Source of the DNA: Klebsiella pneumoniae
GTDB taxonomy: Bacteria; Myxococcota_A; UBA9042
DNA length: 55,469 bases
Direction of reading: 5' to 3'
NCBI GenBank assembly: GCA_945889325.1
Contig: CAMDBH010000017.1
Location: forward strand, 1-55,469
Shown piece after piece: positions 10,101 to 18,994 of this stretch (position 1 is the first letter of the stretch; every line of letters begins with the position of its first letter). The notes beneath the pieces are model-generated. The model ran no database searches. It was not told the DNA's origin and saw only the letters and a program-made list of their open reading frames with translations. The position numbers and the translations under genes were made by a program.

Positions 10101-13100
10101 GGGTTACATCCTGTCGTCGGATGCGTGCAAAGACTTTGTCAATGTCGAACGCGAGGAATATGAGGCTGTTGCGGTGCTCGGCGACACATCAATTGTCGCA
10201 GTCGGTGCGGCCAGCAACGACCAAAGCAACAAGACCGCGGGCTACGTCACCAAGTTCAATGGCGGCGGCAAGCTGCTGTGGGAAAAGACTTTTGGCGCGC
10301 TCGGCAGCGATCGGCTGTTGGGCACTGCGGCCGCGGGTAATGCTGAAACCGTGGCAGTCGGCGCGGCGACAACCAACGCCATCGTGCGCCCATGGCTGTT
10401 GCGGGTGGCCAGCGACGGAAAGGAGATTTATTCCAAAAATTTGCCAACGGATCCAGCGCAAGGGGGCGCCGCCAAGGGTCAATTTGAAGATGTCATTGTG
10501 CTCAACGATGGCTCCATCGTCGCCGTCGGCAGCCAGCAATCGGCGGCGACCAACAACGCTGCGGTTGTCGCAAGATTTGATGCCAGTGGTGGTTTGCTGT
10601 GGCAGAAGGTTTTTCTCGGCGTCGGCGGGCAAGAGGCGACGCTGAGCCAGCGACTTTACGGTGTGCGTGCAACACCGGATTCTCAAGGCCTTGTCGTGGT
10701 CGGCGATACCTACAACCCGAAGGTGCCAGGTCAGGCGCTGGATGCTCTGGCGATGCGCTTGGATTTAGCGGGCAATTTGGTTTGGATCAAGACTTTTGGC
10801 GGCAAAACCACAGAAGGCTTTTTCGGCCTCGACCTTGCGAGTGACGGCGCGATCGTCGCCGTCGGCGTAATCAACAAAGCTTCCGCAAATTTGCCCGGTG
10901 ACGGCTGGCTCGTGCGTCTGGATGCAAAAGGCGCAAAACTTTCTGAGGAAATCGTCGCAACCACCGATAATGAGGAATTTCGCGCGGTCGCCTGTGGCAG
11001 TGGTGGCGCGTGTACCGCGGTTGGGCGCGTAGACGTCGATCACGCTGGCGAAGTCGGCTTTAGCAATAGCTATGACAAGGGTCATGCCTGGGCCGTGCGG
11101 TGGGATGGGCCGGGGAAAATGGCTTGGAATCAGCGCTATGATGCGATCGGCATGGAGAAATTGCTTGGTGCAGCGGCTGCCCCCAACGGCGACGTGCTCG
11201 CTGCAGGCGATGCGCGCGCGCTGGATAAGTTGGACAAACCGGACGGTTTGCTCCTGCGAATCGACGCCAAAGGCAAGGACTTGTGCGCCTGCAAGTTGTT
11301 CAAAACCAACGCGGACACGCCCAATGAGAGCAAGCTGAACAGCACGGTAAGGCAGACCGACGACAGCGTGGTAGCGGTAGGCTGGATGAAACAGGCCGAC
11401 GGCACGATGGATGCCTTGCTAGGGCGCTGGGATCGCAACGGAAAGGTTGTTTGGCAAAAGAACGTCGGTGGCAGCGGCGACGAACAGTTGCGCAACTTGA
11501 ACCGCGATGACAAAGGCGTTTATTGGGCGGTCGGCAGTAGCGCTTCTGGCGTCAACAAGTCTGACGGTTGGCTTGTGCGGTTTGACGAGGACGGCAAGAT
11601 TCTGAGCCAAGTCAGCTATGGTGGCAGTGAGGACGATGATTTCAGAGGTATTTCCGCGATACCCAGCAAGTTCGGCGGCGGCTGGATCGTCAGCGGCGGT
11701 TCGCAGAGCGGCAGCATCGGCAAAAGCGACGGCTGGATCTACCGGTTGGACGGCGACGGCAAGACCGTGTGGAGCAAACTGATCGGCACGGCCGTCGACG
11801 AACGCTTCAATTGCAGCGCGATGACCGGTAGCGGCACGATCTTAGTCGGCGGCGACCGCAGCGGCGTTGCGTGGATCCGCCGACTCGATGGCAACGGCGA
11901 TTGGAAAGATCCTAAAACTGCAGAGGAATTGTACACCAGTTACGCAAACGTCGCCGTCGCCAACGGCGCGAATGCGCTGCCAGACGGCGGCGTGGCTTTT
12001 GCTGGGCGTATGTACGACACGTATCCGGGTGCCGGCGCCATTTTGGTCTACGATTCCAACGCTGTAGCGATCAAACAGGTAGTCGGCGCGTATTTGGGCA
12101 CTGGTTCGATTCTTACCGGACTTTTTGCTTTACCATCAGGTGGTTATGTGGCCTACGGTTCCGTCGGCGGAGGTCCAGAACCGTTTACCTTGCGTTTGGA
12201 CGCCGCGTGGAAAATTGTGTGGTCAAATCCCGGCAACCAGAACGTCATTGCGTCGACGAGTTACGAAGGCGGCGCAGTCACCGCGGATGGATCTGCGATT
12301 TTCGTTGGCCAGAGCAAGAACAGTGGCGTAAACAAAGCCATTGTCGTGCGCGAGAACTTGGCGAAAAGCCAGACGCTGAACGACAATTTCTGCAAAAATA
12401 CGCCGGTTTGTGCCACGGGTGGCTGCGACACGTACTTTGGCTGCGTCACCACGCACGTTGTCGCGGGCTGCACGGACGGCAACTATTGCAGCGCTGGCGA
12501 CATGTGCAACGTCGGTACGTGCAATGAAACCAAGACGATGATCTGCGACGACGGCAATCCTTGCACGGCCGACAAATGTGCCAACGCGGGCGGATGTTAC
12601 AGTTCGCCAGCCAAACTGGACGAACTCTGCGGCGTCGACAAAACCTGCAACGCCAGCGGCAATTGCGGTGATTGCCCCTACATTCGCCAGTCTTTTGGCA
12701 CCGATGTCGTGTTCGCTCACCAAGTGTTGGCAAGCGTTGACGCCGGGGGAGGCAATTTTGCGGTGGCGGGGCAGACTTGGAGCGGTTGCTGCGGCCAACT
12801 GGATGGCTATGTGGCCAAATTTGATGCGTCGGGCAAGAAGTTGTGGGAGACAAAGACCAATGCCGCCAACAAATGGGACAAATTAGAGTCCCTGGCGCTT
12901 TTGGCCGACGGTGGCGTGCTCGTCGGCGGCTGGTTTGACAACTCCGACGGCCCAGCCCCGATGGACGGGCAAATGATGCGAGTGGACAAGGACGGCAAAG
13001 TCGTGTGGCACCTCGTCTATAATTTGGTCAACTCCCAAACGATTCGCGGCGTCAATGTCGTTGGCAACACAGCCTATTTTTCCGGCACAGATTCGTACAA

Positions 13101-13761
13101 AGCGATGTGGGGCGAAGTCGATCTAGCAACGGGCAAAATCCTTTGGCAAATAAGCGGGGTCACCGGCAAAAGCGACAACGATGGGTGGTTGGACGTGATC
13201 AAACTGCCCGACGGCGGCTGGATCTTGGGCGGTTACGACAATTTGAACAATATTGACAGCGTGATTCAACGCTTGGACGCCGACAAGAAAGTCCTTTGGG
13301 CCTACCAAGCCAATCTGCCCAACAACGACAATATCCGGCGCATTTTGCTCGGCAAAGACGGCACCGTGACCGGCTTGGGCACGGCGGGCACAAACTCCAC
13401 GGGTCCGTTTGCTGTTCGCTTGAACATGGCAGATGGCAAGCCATTTTGGCAGTATTTGCCGGTTAAGTTCGACTGGCAGGTCGCGGCGACCGGGGCGCTC
13501 GTGAGCGACGGCAGCCTCCTGCTGAGCGGGACGCTCGATATTTCCTACGACCAGAGCGTCGGTTGGGTATCGCGCATCGACAACAACGGCAAAGAGTTGT
13601 GGCAGCGTCAGACTACGCTCGCGGGTTTGTCGGGGCTTTATGGCGTGACGCCCGATCTCGGGGGTACGTGGACCGCGCAAGGCTGGGCGGATTTCCAAGG
13701 CGGCATCCATCCGTTCATGCAACGTTTCAACATCGACGGCACGTTCGGCTGCGCAAAGTAG
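7114..13761 (+). CDS. Giant cysteine-rich and beta-propeller-like surface lipoprotein
   Basis: A 2215-residue protein. The N-terminus has a hydrophobic segment ending in AFAC, a plausible but non-ideal lipobox, then an Asp/Ala/Pro linker. Residues about 110-980 are CTDC-type cysteine repeats. Residues about 1000-1760 are propeller-like repeats built on xVAVGxx and DGWLVRLDxxGKxLW, as in PQQ- or SBBP-type outer-surface proteins. Residues about 1770-1865 are a second short cysteine block (CDDGNPCTADKC). A second propeller-like block runs to the C-terminus (DGTFGCAK). AGGAG lies 6 nt before the ATG. It is probably exported and disulphide-rich, with an adhesive or binding role inferred from architecture only. 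The downstream gene is an internally deleted paralogue. Confidence 0.88.
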   Translation: MRGSHCSQTSDFSGLRRWSALVVWGGFAFACTQEPSALVEGADADVSAEIAVLDTAAAETPVPQDILPDLPNVPDMQDVQVADAEQDSPKPSEDAAPDVSEKPDISSDVPPVGTPCKVNTDCPVAASPCVLAKCSPTTKLCVEIWQDPATACDDGNACTQNDACQCDGAACDNLQCKGGIDTCGCKLASDCDKFDDGNKCNGTWFCDVSAEPSLCKPNPATVVKCPPLFDDPCNSAICSPSTGACDVTPTADDTNCDDGKLCTVGDKCNGGKCLGGIGICECQLNSDCKDDGNLCNGVPFCDKSEFPFKCNVNPGSVVTCSKNDDSICGTNTCDPQTGKCSLLQAPDGGKCDDTNYCTIGDHCEKGKCISGENTCGCVKDSQCSKYEAKNLCLGKLFCNLQLVEPACEINPATVVNCTDVYDTQCAQNQCDPTTGKCSIKNVKEAQPCDDNNVCTPDESCQSGVCISKTNNCACNTNGDCDSKDDGNKCNGLSYCNKAKVPYACETNAATVVTCPSVGDTTCLKNVCQVLTGKCEMKPSSNGLACDADNNVCTSGDVCNAGACVAGANKCECQNDSDCKTSEDGNVCNGTLFCDKAAGKCAVNPNTVVTCSTLKDTECLHNVCQPQTGNCSLVGQKQGQTCNADDNPCTTGDTCDNGKCMAGPNTCSCSEDGDCSKLYSANLCLGKMFCNKAKPPFVCEINPATIVTCGQGNPPMCQKYQCVPNTGQCSNVPVADDLSCDDSKLCTVGDVCKGGKCQPGVNICGCFNDSDCAAQEDNNSCNGTLFCDKTAVPFLCKINPNTVVVCPVDKDQGCLKSQCNPTSGVCGLAPALENAACNDSDACTTNEHCKGGKCTGVALVCNDNNVCTVDDCDVFDGCIAVANPVAACDDGDACTADACDVKLGCSHKALDSGSCDDGDPCSTADSCSGGKCKGKLGGGCDDGNPCTDDVCGVDGKNCTHKPNVAACGDGKMCLDGQCGGCEAFRRLHRTGCEELFPGYILSSDACKDFVNVEREEYEAVAVLGDTSIVAVGAASNDQSNKTAGYVTKFNGGGKLLWEKTFGALGSDRLLGTAAAGNAETVAVGAATTNAIVRPWLLRVASDGKEIYSKNLPTDPAQGGAAKGQFEDVIVLNDGSIVAVGSQQSAATNNAAVVARFDASGGLLWQKVFLGVGGQEATLSQRLYGVRATPDSQGLVVVGDTYNPKVPGQALDALAMRLDLAGNLVWIKTFGGKTTEGFFGLDLASDGAIVAVGVINKASANLPGDGWLVRLDAKGAKLSEEIVATTDNEEFRAVACGSGGACTAVGRVDVDHAGEVGFSNSYDKGHAWAVRWDGPGKMAWNQRYDAIGMEKLLGAAAAPNGDVLAAGDARALDKLDKPDGLLLRIDAKGKDLCACKLFKTNADTPNESKLNSTVRQTDDSVVAVGWMKQADGTMDALLGRWDRNGKVVWQKNVGGSGDEQLRNLNRDDKGVYWAVGSSASGVNKSDGWLVRFDEDGKILSQVSYGGSEDDDFRGISAIPSKFGGGWIVSGGSQSGSIGKSDGWIYRLDGDGKTVWSKLIGTAVDERFNCSAMTGSGTILVGGDRSGVAWIRRLDGNGDWKDPKTAEELYTSYANVAVANGANALPDGGVAFAGRMYDTYPGAGAILVYDSNAVAIKQVVGAYLGTGSILTGLFALPSGGYVAYGSVGGGPEPFTLRLDAAWKIVWSNPGNQNVIASTSYEGGAVTADGSAIFVGQSKNSGVNKAIVVRENLAKSQTLNDNFCKNTPVCATGGCDTYFGCVTTHVVAGCTDGNYCSAGDMCNVGTCNETKTMICDDGNPCTADKCANAGGCYSSPAKLDELCGVDKTCNASGNCGDCPYIRQSFGTDVVFAHQVLASVDAGGGNFAVAGQTWSGCCGQLDGYVAKFDASGKKLWETKTNAANKWDKLESLALLADGGVLVGGWFDNSDGPAPMDGQMMRVDKDGKVVWHLVYNLVNSQTIRGVNVVGNTAYFSGTDSYKAMWGEVDLATGKILWQISGVTGKSDNDGWLDVIKLPDGGWILGGYDNLNNIDSVIQRLDADKKVLWAYQANLPNNDNIRRILLGKDGTVTGLGTAGTNSTGPFAVRLNMADGKPFWQYLPVKFDWQVAATGALVSDGSLLLSGTLDISYDQSVGWVSRIDNNGKELWQRQTTLAGLSGLYGVTPDLGGTWTAQGWADFQGGIHPFMQRFNIDGTFGCAK

Positions 13762-13767
13762 GTGATC

Positions 13768-16700
13768 ATGTCGCGGATCAGTCGCCAAAATATTGGGCAA
13801 CCGTCAGGTTGCAAGTCGCTGCAAGCTTGGGCGGCAGACACGCTTGCGTCGGTGATTTGCATCGCGGCAGCGTTGGCGGGTTGCGGCGCAGATCCTGTTA
13901 CGCCGGCAGTTGGTGACGACCAAGACGCCGGGGTCGCCGACGCCATTGGCGTGGACGGTTCACAATCAGACGTCGTTTCATTGCCTGATGTTGTCGCGGA
14001 CACGTTGCCAGCCGCCGATGCAGTTGCCGATCTGTCGGCACCCGAAATTGTGGACGCCGTGGATGTCCAAATAGCCGTCGATGGCAATGACAAAGAGGTT
14101 GCTTCTGATACCGCGGCGATTGGTGGCACGTGCACAGTAAACGCCGATTGCCCTGTATCTTCAAAACCTTGTGCCGTGAGCAAATGCAGCCTTGCGAGCA
14201 AAACCTGCGTTGAATTTTGGCAAGAACCAGCTACGGCGTGCGACGACGGCGATCCTTGCACGGAAAAAACCACCTGCCAATGCAGCGACTCCAGTTGTGG
14301 CGACATCCAATGCAAAGGCGGAATCGATAGTTGCGGCTGTAAAAACAATGCGGATTGCAGCAAACTCGACGACGGCGATTTGTGCAACGGCACCTGGTTC
14401 TGCGACGCCAGCGGTGACCCCACCGTGTGCAAACCCAATCCTGCGACGGTCGTCAAATGCCCGCCGTTGTTCGACGATCCGTGCAATGTCGCGATTTGTA
14501 ATCCTTTGACCGGCCTCAACGCGGCTGGTCTGTGCGACGTGACGCCGACCGCGGACGGGACGGCCTGCGACGACGGCAAACTGTGTACGGTCGGCGACAA
14601 ATGCGTCGGTGGAAAATGCACTGAGGGCGTAGGCACTTGCGAATGTCAGCAGAACAGCGACTGCAAAGACGATGGCAACTTGTGCAATGGCTTGCAATAC
14701 TGCGACAAGGCGCAATTTCCGTTTAAGTGCAAGATCAATCCGGGCAGCATCGTTACTTGCAGCAAGGGCGATGATTCGGTTTGCGGCACCAACACTTGCG
14801 ACCCAAAAACCGGAGACTGCGCGCTATTGGCTATGCCCGATGGCGGCAAATGCGACGACAACAATTACTGCACGGTGGGCGACCATTGCGACAAGGGCAA
14901 ATGCGCAGCGGGTGAAAATACTTGCGGTTGCCTCAAAGACGGCGATTGCAGCAAATTTGAAGCGAAGAACAAATGTTTGGGCAAAGTGTTCTGCAACTTG
15001 CAACTTTTTTGGGGCGCGCCGGGTGGCCTGTACGGGGCGGCCGCCCTGACAGACGGCGGCGTGGCGCTGGCCGGCAAAATCTCCGATGCGCTGGGTACAG
15101 CTGACGGTGTCCTCGTCTTTGATGAAAAGGGTGTTGTGCAACAACAGGTCGCCGGCTTAGAGGTTTACAATGTCGGTTTCGCAGGCATTGTTGCGTTGCC
15201 GACGGGCGGTGCCGTCGAATTTGGCAGCATTCCTGGTGCGGGCCCGCTGACGCGCCGCCACGACGCCAATTGGAATGAAGTATGGAACAACCCCGTTCAC
15301 ACCGGCTTGGCGTTCAATGAGTACAACGGCGCTGCGATCACGGCCAGTGGCACGGCGATTTTTGTCGGTCGATCGCTCGTGGACGGGATTGGCGGCGAAA
15401 AAATTGGCAAGGGCGTGTTGATCCGCGAACACCTGAGCCACAGTCAAACGCTGACTGAACCCGTTTGTACTGCCGACGCGCCATGCCAAAGCGGCGGCTG
15501 CGACGTCACCTACGGCTGTGTCAGCGCACCTACGGCGGCACCTTGCACGGACTACAATTACTGTTCAAGCGGCGACACTTGCAATCAGGGTGTCTGCGAT
15601 GAAACCAAACTGACGGATTGCGACGACGGCAACCCGTGCACGGAAGATGTGTGCGCGACCGGTGGCGGCTGCTACGGCAAACCCGCCAAAGTCGGCGAGA
15701 TCTGTGCGGCCGACAAGACCTGCGACGCCGGCGCCAACTGCGGCAAATGCCCGTACGTACGCAAAGCTATCGGCAACGACAAAGACCACAGTTACATGGC
15801 GTTGGCCAGTTTGGATGTGGGTTTGGGCAATTTCGTGGTTGTCGGCAGGTCGAATTTGGCTGGTGTGGATGACGGATACGCCGCGAAATTCGACACCGAC
15901 GGCAAGCCGTTGTGGGAACTCAAACTGGACGCAGCGGCCAATGCAAATCAGTTGCAGACCGCGGCGTTGCTTGCCGATGGCGGCTTGTTGCTCGGCGGGC
16001 TGAGTTACACTGGCGTGGAAGCGTTCGGGTACGACGGTCAAATGGTGCGGCTGGACAAAGACGGCAAGATTGTTTGGAAAAAAATTTACAACGTCGTTGG
16101 CAACGGTTCGGTCCACGGTCTCGCGGTGTCGGGAAATAGCGCCTACTTCGCCGGTGATGACGCCGCAAATTGGCGGTGGGGCGAAGTTGACTTGGCGACC
16201 GGCAAAATCTTGTGGGAACAATATGGCCAAACCTCCAGTGGCGATGTTTGGAATGATATCGTTAAGTTGGCGGACGGCGGTTGGATTTTGGCCGGATCGA
16301 TCGGCAGCGGCAGTTCGGCCGTGGTCCAACGGCTGGACGCGAACAAGAAATTGAAATGGACTTACCAACACAAGTTGGCCGGATCCAGCGAGTTTCGCCG
16401 CACCATGGTCGGCGGCGATGGCAGCTTGACGGCCATCGGCATTGCCCAATCTGGCAGCAACGGACCGCTGGCGGTCCGGCTTAACTTAGCAGATGGAAAG
16501 ATACTTTGGCAGTTTTCACCCGCGGTTGGCCTGTTGCAAAATGTCGTCGGCGGCGCGCTCATCGGTGATGGCAGCGTGCTGCTTACCGGTCACGTCGACG
16601 CTTATTTCGGTTCCGCGATCGGCTACGTGATGCGTGTGGACAACAACGGAAAATTCCTGTGGCTGCGCCTTACAACGCTCTCCGGCGGCATTTCCGCCTT

Positions 16701-16824
16701 GTGCGGCGTCACCCCTGATCCGGGCGGCACTTGGACGGCTCAGGGCTGGTCGGATCAGGATTATTTGCATCAAATCATGATGCATCGTTTCAATTTGGAC
16801 GGCACGTTCCAATGCAATCCGTAA
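13768..16824 (+). CDS. Shortened paralogue of the preceding cysteine-rich/propeller lipoprotein
   Basis: About 1018 residues with a good lipobox (LAGC). The cysteine repeats parallel those of the upstream gene closely, for example NPATVVKCPPLFDDPCN in both. After CNLQL (codons 14998-15006) the protein jumps directly into propeller sequence that aligns with the upstream protein some 1206 codons further on (DGGVALAGK here, DGGVAFAGR there). It then stays collinear to the C-terminus (DGTFQCNP). The deletion is exactly in frame. A GTG at 13762 is an alternative start abutting the previous stop, but ATG 13768 has AGGTG just upstream. The gene is probably translationally coupled to the upstream one and functional in a shorter form. 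Confidence 0.85.
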   Translation: MSRISRQNIGQPSGCKSLQAWAADTLASVICIAAALAGCGADPVTPAVGDDQDAGVADAIGVDGSQSDVVSLPDVVADTLPAADAVADLSAPEIVDAVDVQIAVDGNDKEVASDTAAIGGTCTVNADCPVSSKPCAVSKCSLASKTCVEFWQEPATACDDGDPCTEKTTCQCSDSSCGDIQCKGGIDSCGCKNNADCSKLDDGDLCNGTWFCDASGDPTVCKPNPATVVKCPPLFDDPCNVAICNPLTGLNAAGLCDVTPTADGTACDDGKLCTVGDKCVGGKCTEGVGTCECQQNSDCKDDGNLCNGLQYCDKAQFPFKCKINPGSIVTCSKGDDSVCGTNTCDPKTGDCALLAMPDGGKCDDNNYCTVGDHCDKGKCAAGENTCGCLKDGDCSKFEAKNKCLGKVFCNLQLFWGAPGGLYGAAALTDGGVALAGKISDALGTADGVLVFDEKGVVQQQVAGLEVYNVGFAGIVALPTGGAVEFGSIPGAGPLTRRHDANWNEVWNNPVHTGLAFNEYNGAAITASGTAIFVGRSLVDGIGGEKIGKGVLIREHLSHSQTLTEPVCTADAPCQSGGCDVTYGCVSAPTAAPCTDYNYCSSGDTCNQGVCDETKLTDCDDGNPCTEDVCATGGGCYGKPAKVGEICAADKTCDAGANCGKCPYVRKAIGNDKDHSYMALASLDVGLGNFVVVGRSNLAGVDDGYAAKFDTDGKPLWELKLDAAANANQLQTAALLADGGLLLGGLSYTGVEAFGYDGQMVRLDKDGKIVWKKIYNVVGNGSVHGLAVSGNSAYFAGDDAANWRWGEVDLATGKILWEQYGQTSSGDVWNDIVKLADGGWILAGSIGSGSSAVVQRLDANKKLKWTYQHKLAGSSEFRRTMVGGDGSLTAIGIAQSGSNGPLAVRLNLADGKILWQFSPAVGLLQNVVGGALIGDGSVLLTGHVDAYFGSAIGYVMRVDNNGKFLWLRLTTLSGGISALCGVTPDPGGTWTAQGWSDQDYLHQIMMHRFNLDGTFQCNP

Positions 16825-16827
16825 CTT

Positions 16828-18228
16828 GTGAAGCCAATGATCGACATCGAATTCGTTGAAAAGTTGCGCACAGCAGTCGGTGACACCCAAGTCCGCCTTG
16901 ATCCTGATGATCTGCAACGCTACGGCACAGACTGGACCAAACGCGGGCCCGTCCGCGCGTGCGCGCTGGCGTTGCCGCAGACGCCCGAGCAGGTGCAAGC
17001 GATCGTGCGCTTGTGCGCGCAGTACGCAGTGGCAATCGTGCCTTCGGGCGGGCGCACGGGGCTGGCGGCGGGGGCCGCCGCGCAAAATGGCGAGTTGATC
17101 TTGAGCCTGGAGCAGCTAAATCGACTGGATTCGGTGGACTTGACGGGCCTAACCGTACGCGTTCAGGCGGGGGTGACCAACCAAGCACTACAAGATCACT
17201 GCGCAATTTACGGCTTGTGCTGGCCTATCGATTTGGCCTCAAAGGGTACCGCAACGATCGGCGGCAATTTGGCTACCAACGCCGGTGGTTTGAAAGTCAT
17301 CGCCCGTGGCCACGCCCGCCAATGGGTCCTTGGTTTGCAAGTAGTTACAGCGCAAGGTGATTTACTCGACCTGGGCGGTGCGCTGGAGAAAAACAACACG
17401 GGATTGGATCTGCGGCAACTTTTTATCGGCAGTGAAGGCACGCTGGGTATTATCACTGCGGCGACGCTGAAATTGACGCATCCTACGCACAAAAGTCATG
17501 TGATGCTGCTGGGTTTGCAAGACTTGCCGCAAGCGCTGGACCTGCTCGCGCAGCTGCGACAACAAGCGGTGGTGCTGCAAGCGTTTGAATGTTTTAGCGC
17601 TTTTTGCCTGCAACAGGTGATACGCAACCGCCAGGTTGCGCAACCGTTGGCAACGCTGGTGCCGTATTACGCGCTGATAGAACTGACCATTGCTCCCGAT
17701 TTCGCCTTGGACGCTTGGCTGGCGCAACGCCTACAGCTCGGCGAAATTCTCGATGGCACATTGGCGCAGGATGCGCGACAGGCGCGGGCTCTGTGGCAAT
17801 ACCGTGAATCAATTACGGAAAGCCTGACACAAGGTGGGCCGCCGCACAAAAACGACGTTGCGCTGCCAATTGCGCAACTGCCCGCTTTTGTGGACGCTTT
17901 GCACAACGAGTGGCTGGCAAAGCGGCCGGATTGGCAGGTGGCTCTGTTTGGCCACTTGGGCGACGGCAATTTGCATATCAACGTCTTGCGGCCTCAAGGC
18001 TCTGACCCCCTTGAATTTGCGCAGAAAATGGCCGATGCGGACTTGGAGATGTTCGCGATTGTGCAGCGTTTCAAAGGCAGCATTTCAGCGGAACACGGTG
18101 TGGGGCTTGTGAAAAAGCCGTATTTGCATTTTTCGCGCACGCCCGAAGAATTGGCGATGATGCGGGCGGTGAAGTTAGCGCTGGATCCGCACAATCTGTT
18201 GAATCCGGGCAAGATCTTTGATCTATAG
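16828..18228 (+). CDS. FAD-linked oxidase (GlcD / D-2-hydroxyacid dehydrogenase type)
   Basis: A 466-residue flavoprotein of the FAD-binding_4 plus FAD-oxidase_C class (glycolate oxidase GlcD, D-lactate and D-2-hydroxyglutarate dehydrogenases). The FAD-binding half is shown by VPSGGRTGLAAGA and by the GTATIGGNLATNAGG, IGSEGTLGIIT and RVQAGV segments. The substrate half is shown by FGHLGDGNLHIN and SAEHGVG, which carry the metal- and substrate-binding histidines of the family. The GTG start lies 3 nt after the previous stop; ATG 16837 is an alternative. The 3' end overlaps the convergent DUF3108 gene by 6 bp. The exact 2-hydroxyacid is not predictable. Confidence 0.9.
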   Translation: MKPMIDIEFVEKLRTAVGDTQVRLDPDDLQRYGTDWTKRGPVRACALALPQTPEQVQAIVRLCAQYAVAIVPSGGRTGLAAGAAAQNGELILSLEQLNRLDSVDLTGLTVRVQAGVTNQALQDHCAIYGLCWPIDLASKGTATIGGNLATNAGGLKVIARGHARQWVLGLQVVTAQGDLLDLGGALEKNNTGLDLRQLFIGSEGTLGIITAATLKLTHPTHKSHVMLLGLQDLPQALDLLAQLRQQAVVLQAFECFSAFCLQQVIRNRQVAQPLATLVPYYALIELTIAPDFALDAWLAQRLQLGEILDGTLAQDARQARALWQYRESITESLTQGGPPHKNDVALPIAQLPAFVDALHNEWLAKRPDWQVALFGHLGDGNLHINVLRPQGSDPLEFAQKMADADLEMFAIVQRFKGSISAEHGVGLVKKPYLHFSRTPEELAMMRAVKLALDPHNLLNPGKIFDL

Positions 18229-18990
18229 CGGCTTGGGCAGCTCTGCAAAGCGCGGCTTCACCGTCGTCACTTTCATCAGCACGACCTCGACCCAACCGAT
18301 AAACGCGTCCTCCACCATCATCCGATGCGGCACAAAATCCTTGCTATCCAGCCACATCGTAATCTTGCGGTCCTTCTTACACTTGGTCACTTCCAACTGC
18401 ATGACGGTCGCCTTGCGCTCACCCAGCGGAACTAGAATAGTTTCAGGGTCCTTGACCGCAACATCGACCTCGCACACGCGCAAACCCGTATACACCTGGG
18501 CGTGAAACTGCCTGCCGAGCTTTAGCTTTTGTTGCATCAGCCAAGGCAGAAAACTCACCAGGTCCAGCGGGTGCCGCGGCGTCGCTTGCTCGACGATCAC
18601 CGGCTGCTCGCCCGGCTTGACCACAACAGCGTGAACCTGCGCTTCCGTGAATTGCGCGTCAACATCGTAACTTCGCTGGGTAAATTGGATCCGCCACTTG
18701 GCCGCAAGCGGCTGCCACTGCTCGTTAACCCAGGTGGTGTAGCTCGCGCGGCCGTTGTAGAAAGCTTTTGCCAATTCAAGCGCTTCGCCGTCGGCATGCA
18801 GCACGCGGACCATTTTGCCGTCGCTGAGCTTCCTGGGCTCCACAGTCATCGCCGTGCGCCCAATGGCGACGTCGCGCAGGCGAATTTCGTAAGAAAATTG
18901 TAGGGCTCGCGGTTCATGCGCGTGTGCGGTCGCGGCCGCACACAGAAGCAGCAGCAAGATCGTCAGCGATCGCATGGCCCGCCTGCGCAA
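18223..18990 (-). CDS. DUF3108-like exported protein
   Basis: A 255-residue protein with a clear N-terminal signal peptide (LTILLLLLCAAATAHA) and a single periplasmic domain resembling DUF3108: FSYEIRLRDVAIGRT near the start, Trp/Tyr-rich strands in the middle and a C-terminal strand MWLDSKDFVPHRM. DUF3108 proteins are secreted, of unknown biochemical function and probably lipocalin- or LolA-like in fold. ATG 18975 (MRSLTIL) is an equally likely start. It begins 4 bp after the stop of the OmpA-like gene, so the two form an operon. That suggests an envelope role. Confidence 0.8.
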   Translation of the reverse strand: MRRRAMRSLTILLLLLCAAATAHAHEPRALQFSYEIRLRDVAIGRTAMTVEPRKLSDGKMVRVLHADGEALELAKAFYNGRASYTTWVNEQWQPLAAKWRIQFTQRSYDVDAQFTEAQVHAVVVKPGEQPVIVEQATPRHPLDLVSFLPWLMQQKLKLGRQFHAQVYTGLRVCEVDVAVKDPETILVPLGERKATVMQLEVTKCKKDRKITMWLDSKDFVPHRMMVEDAFIGWVEVVLMKVTTVKPRFAELPKPL

Positions 18991-18994
18991 AACG

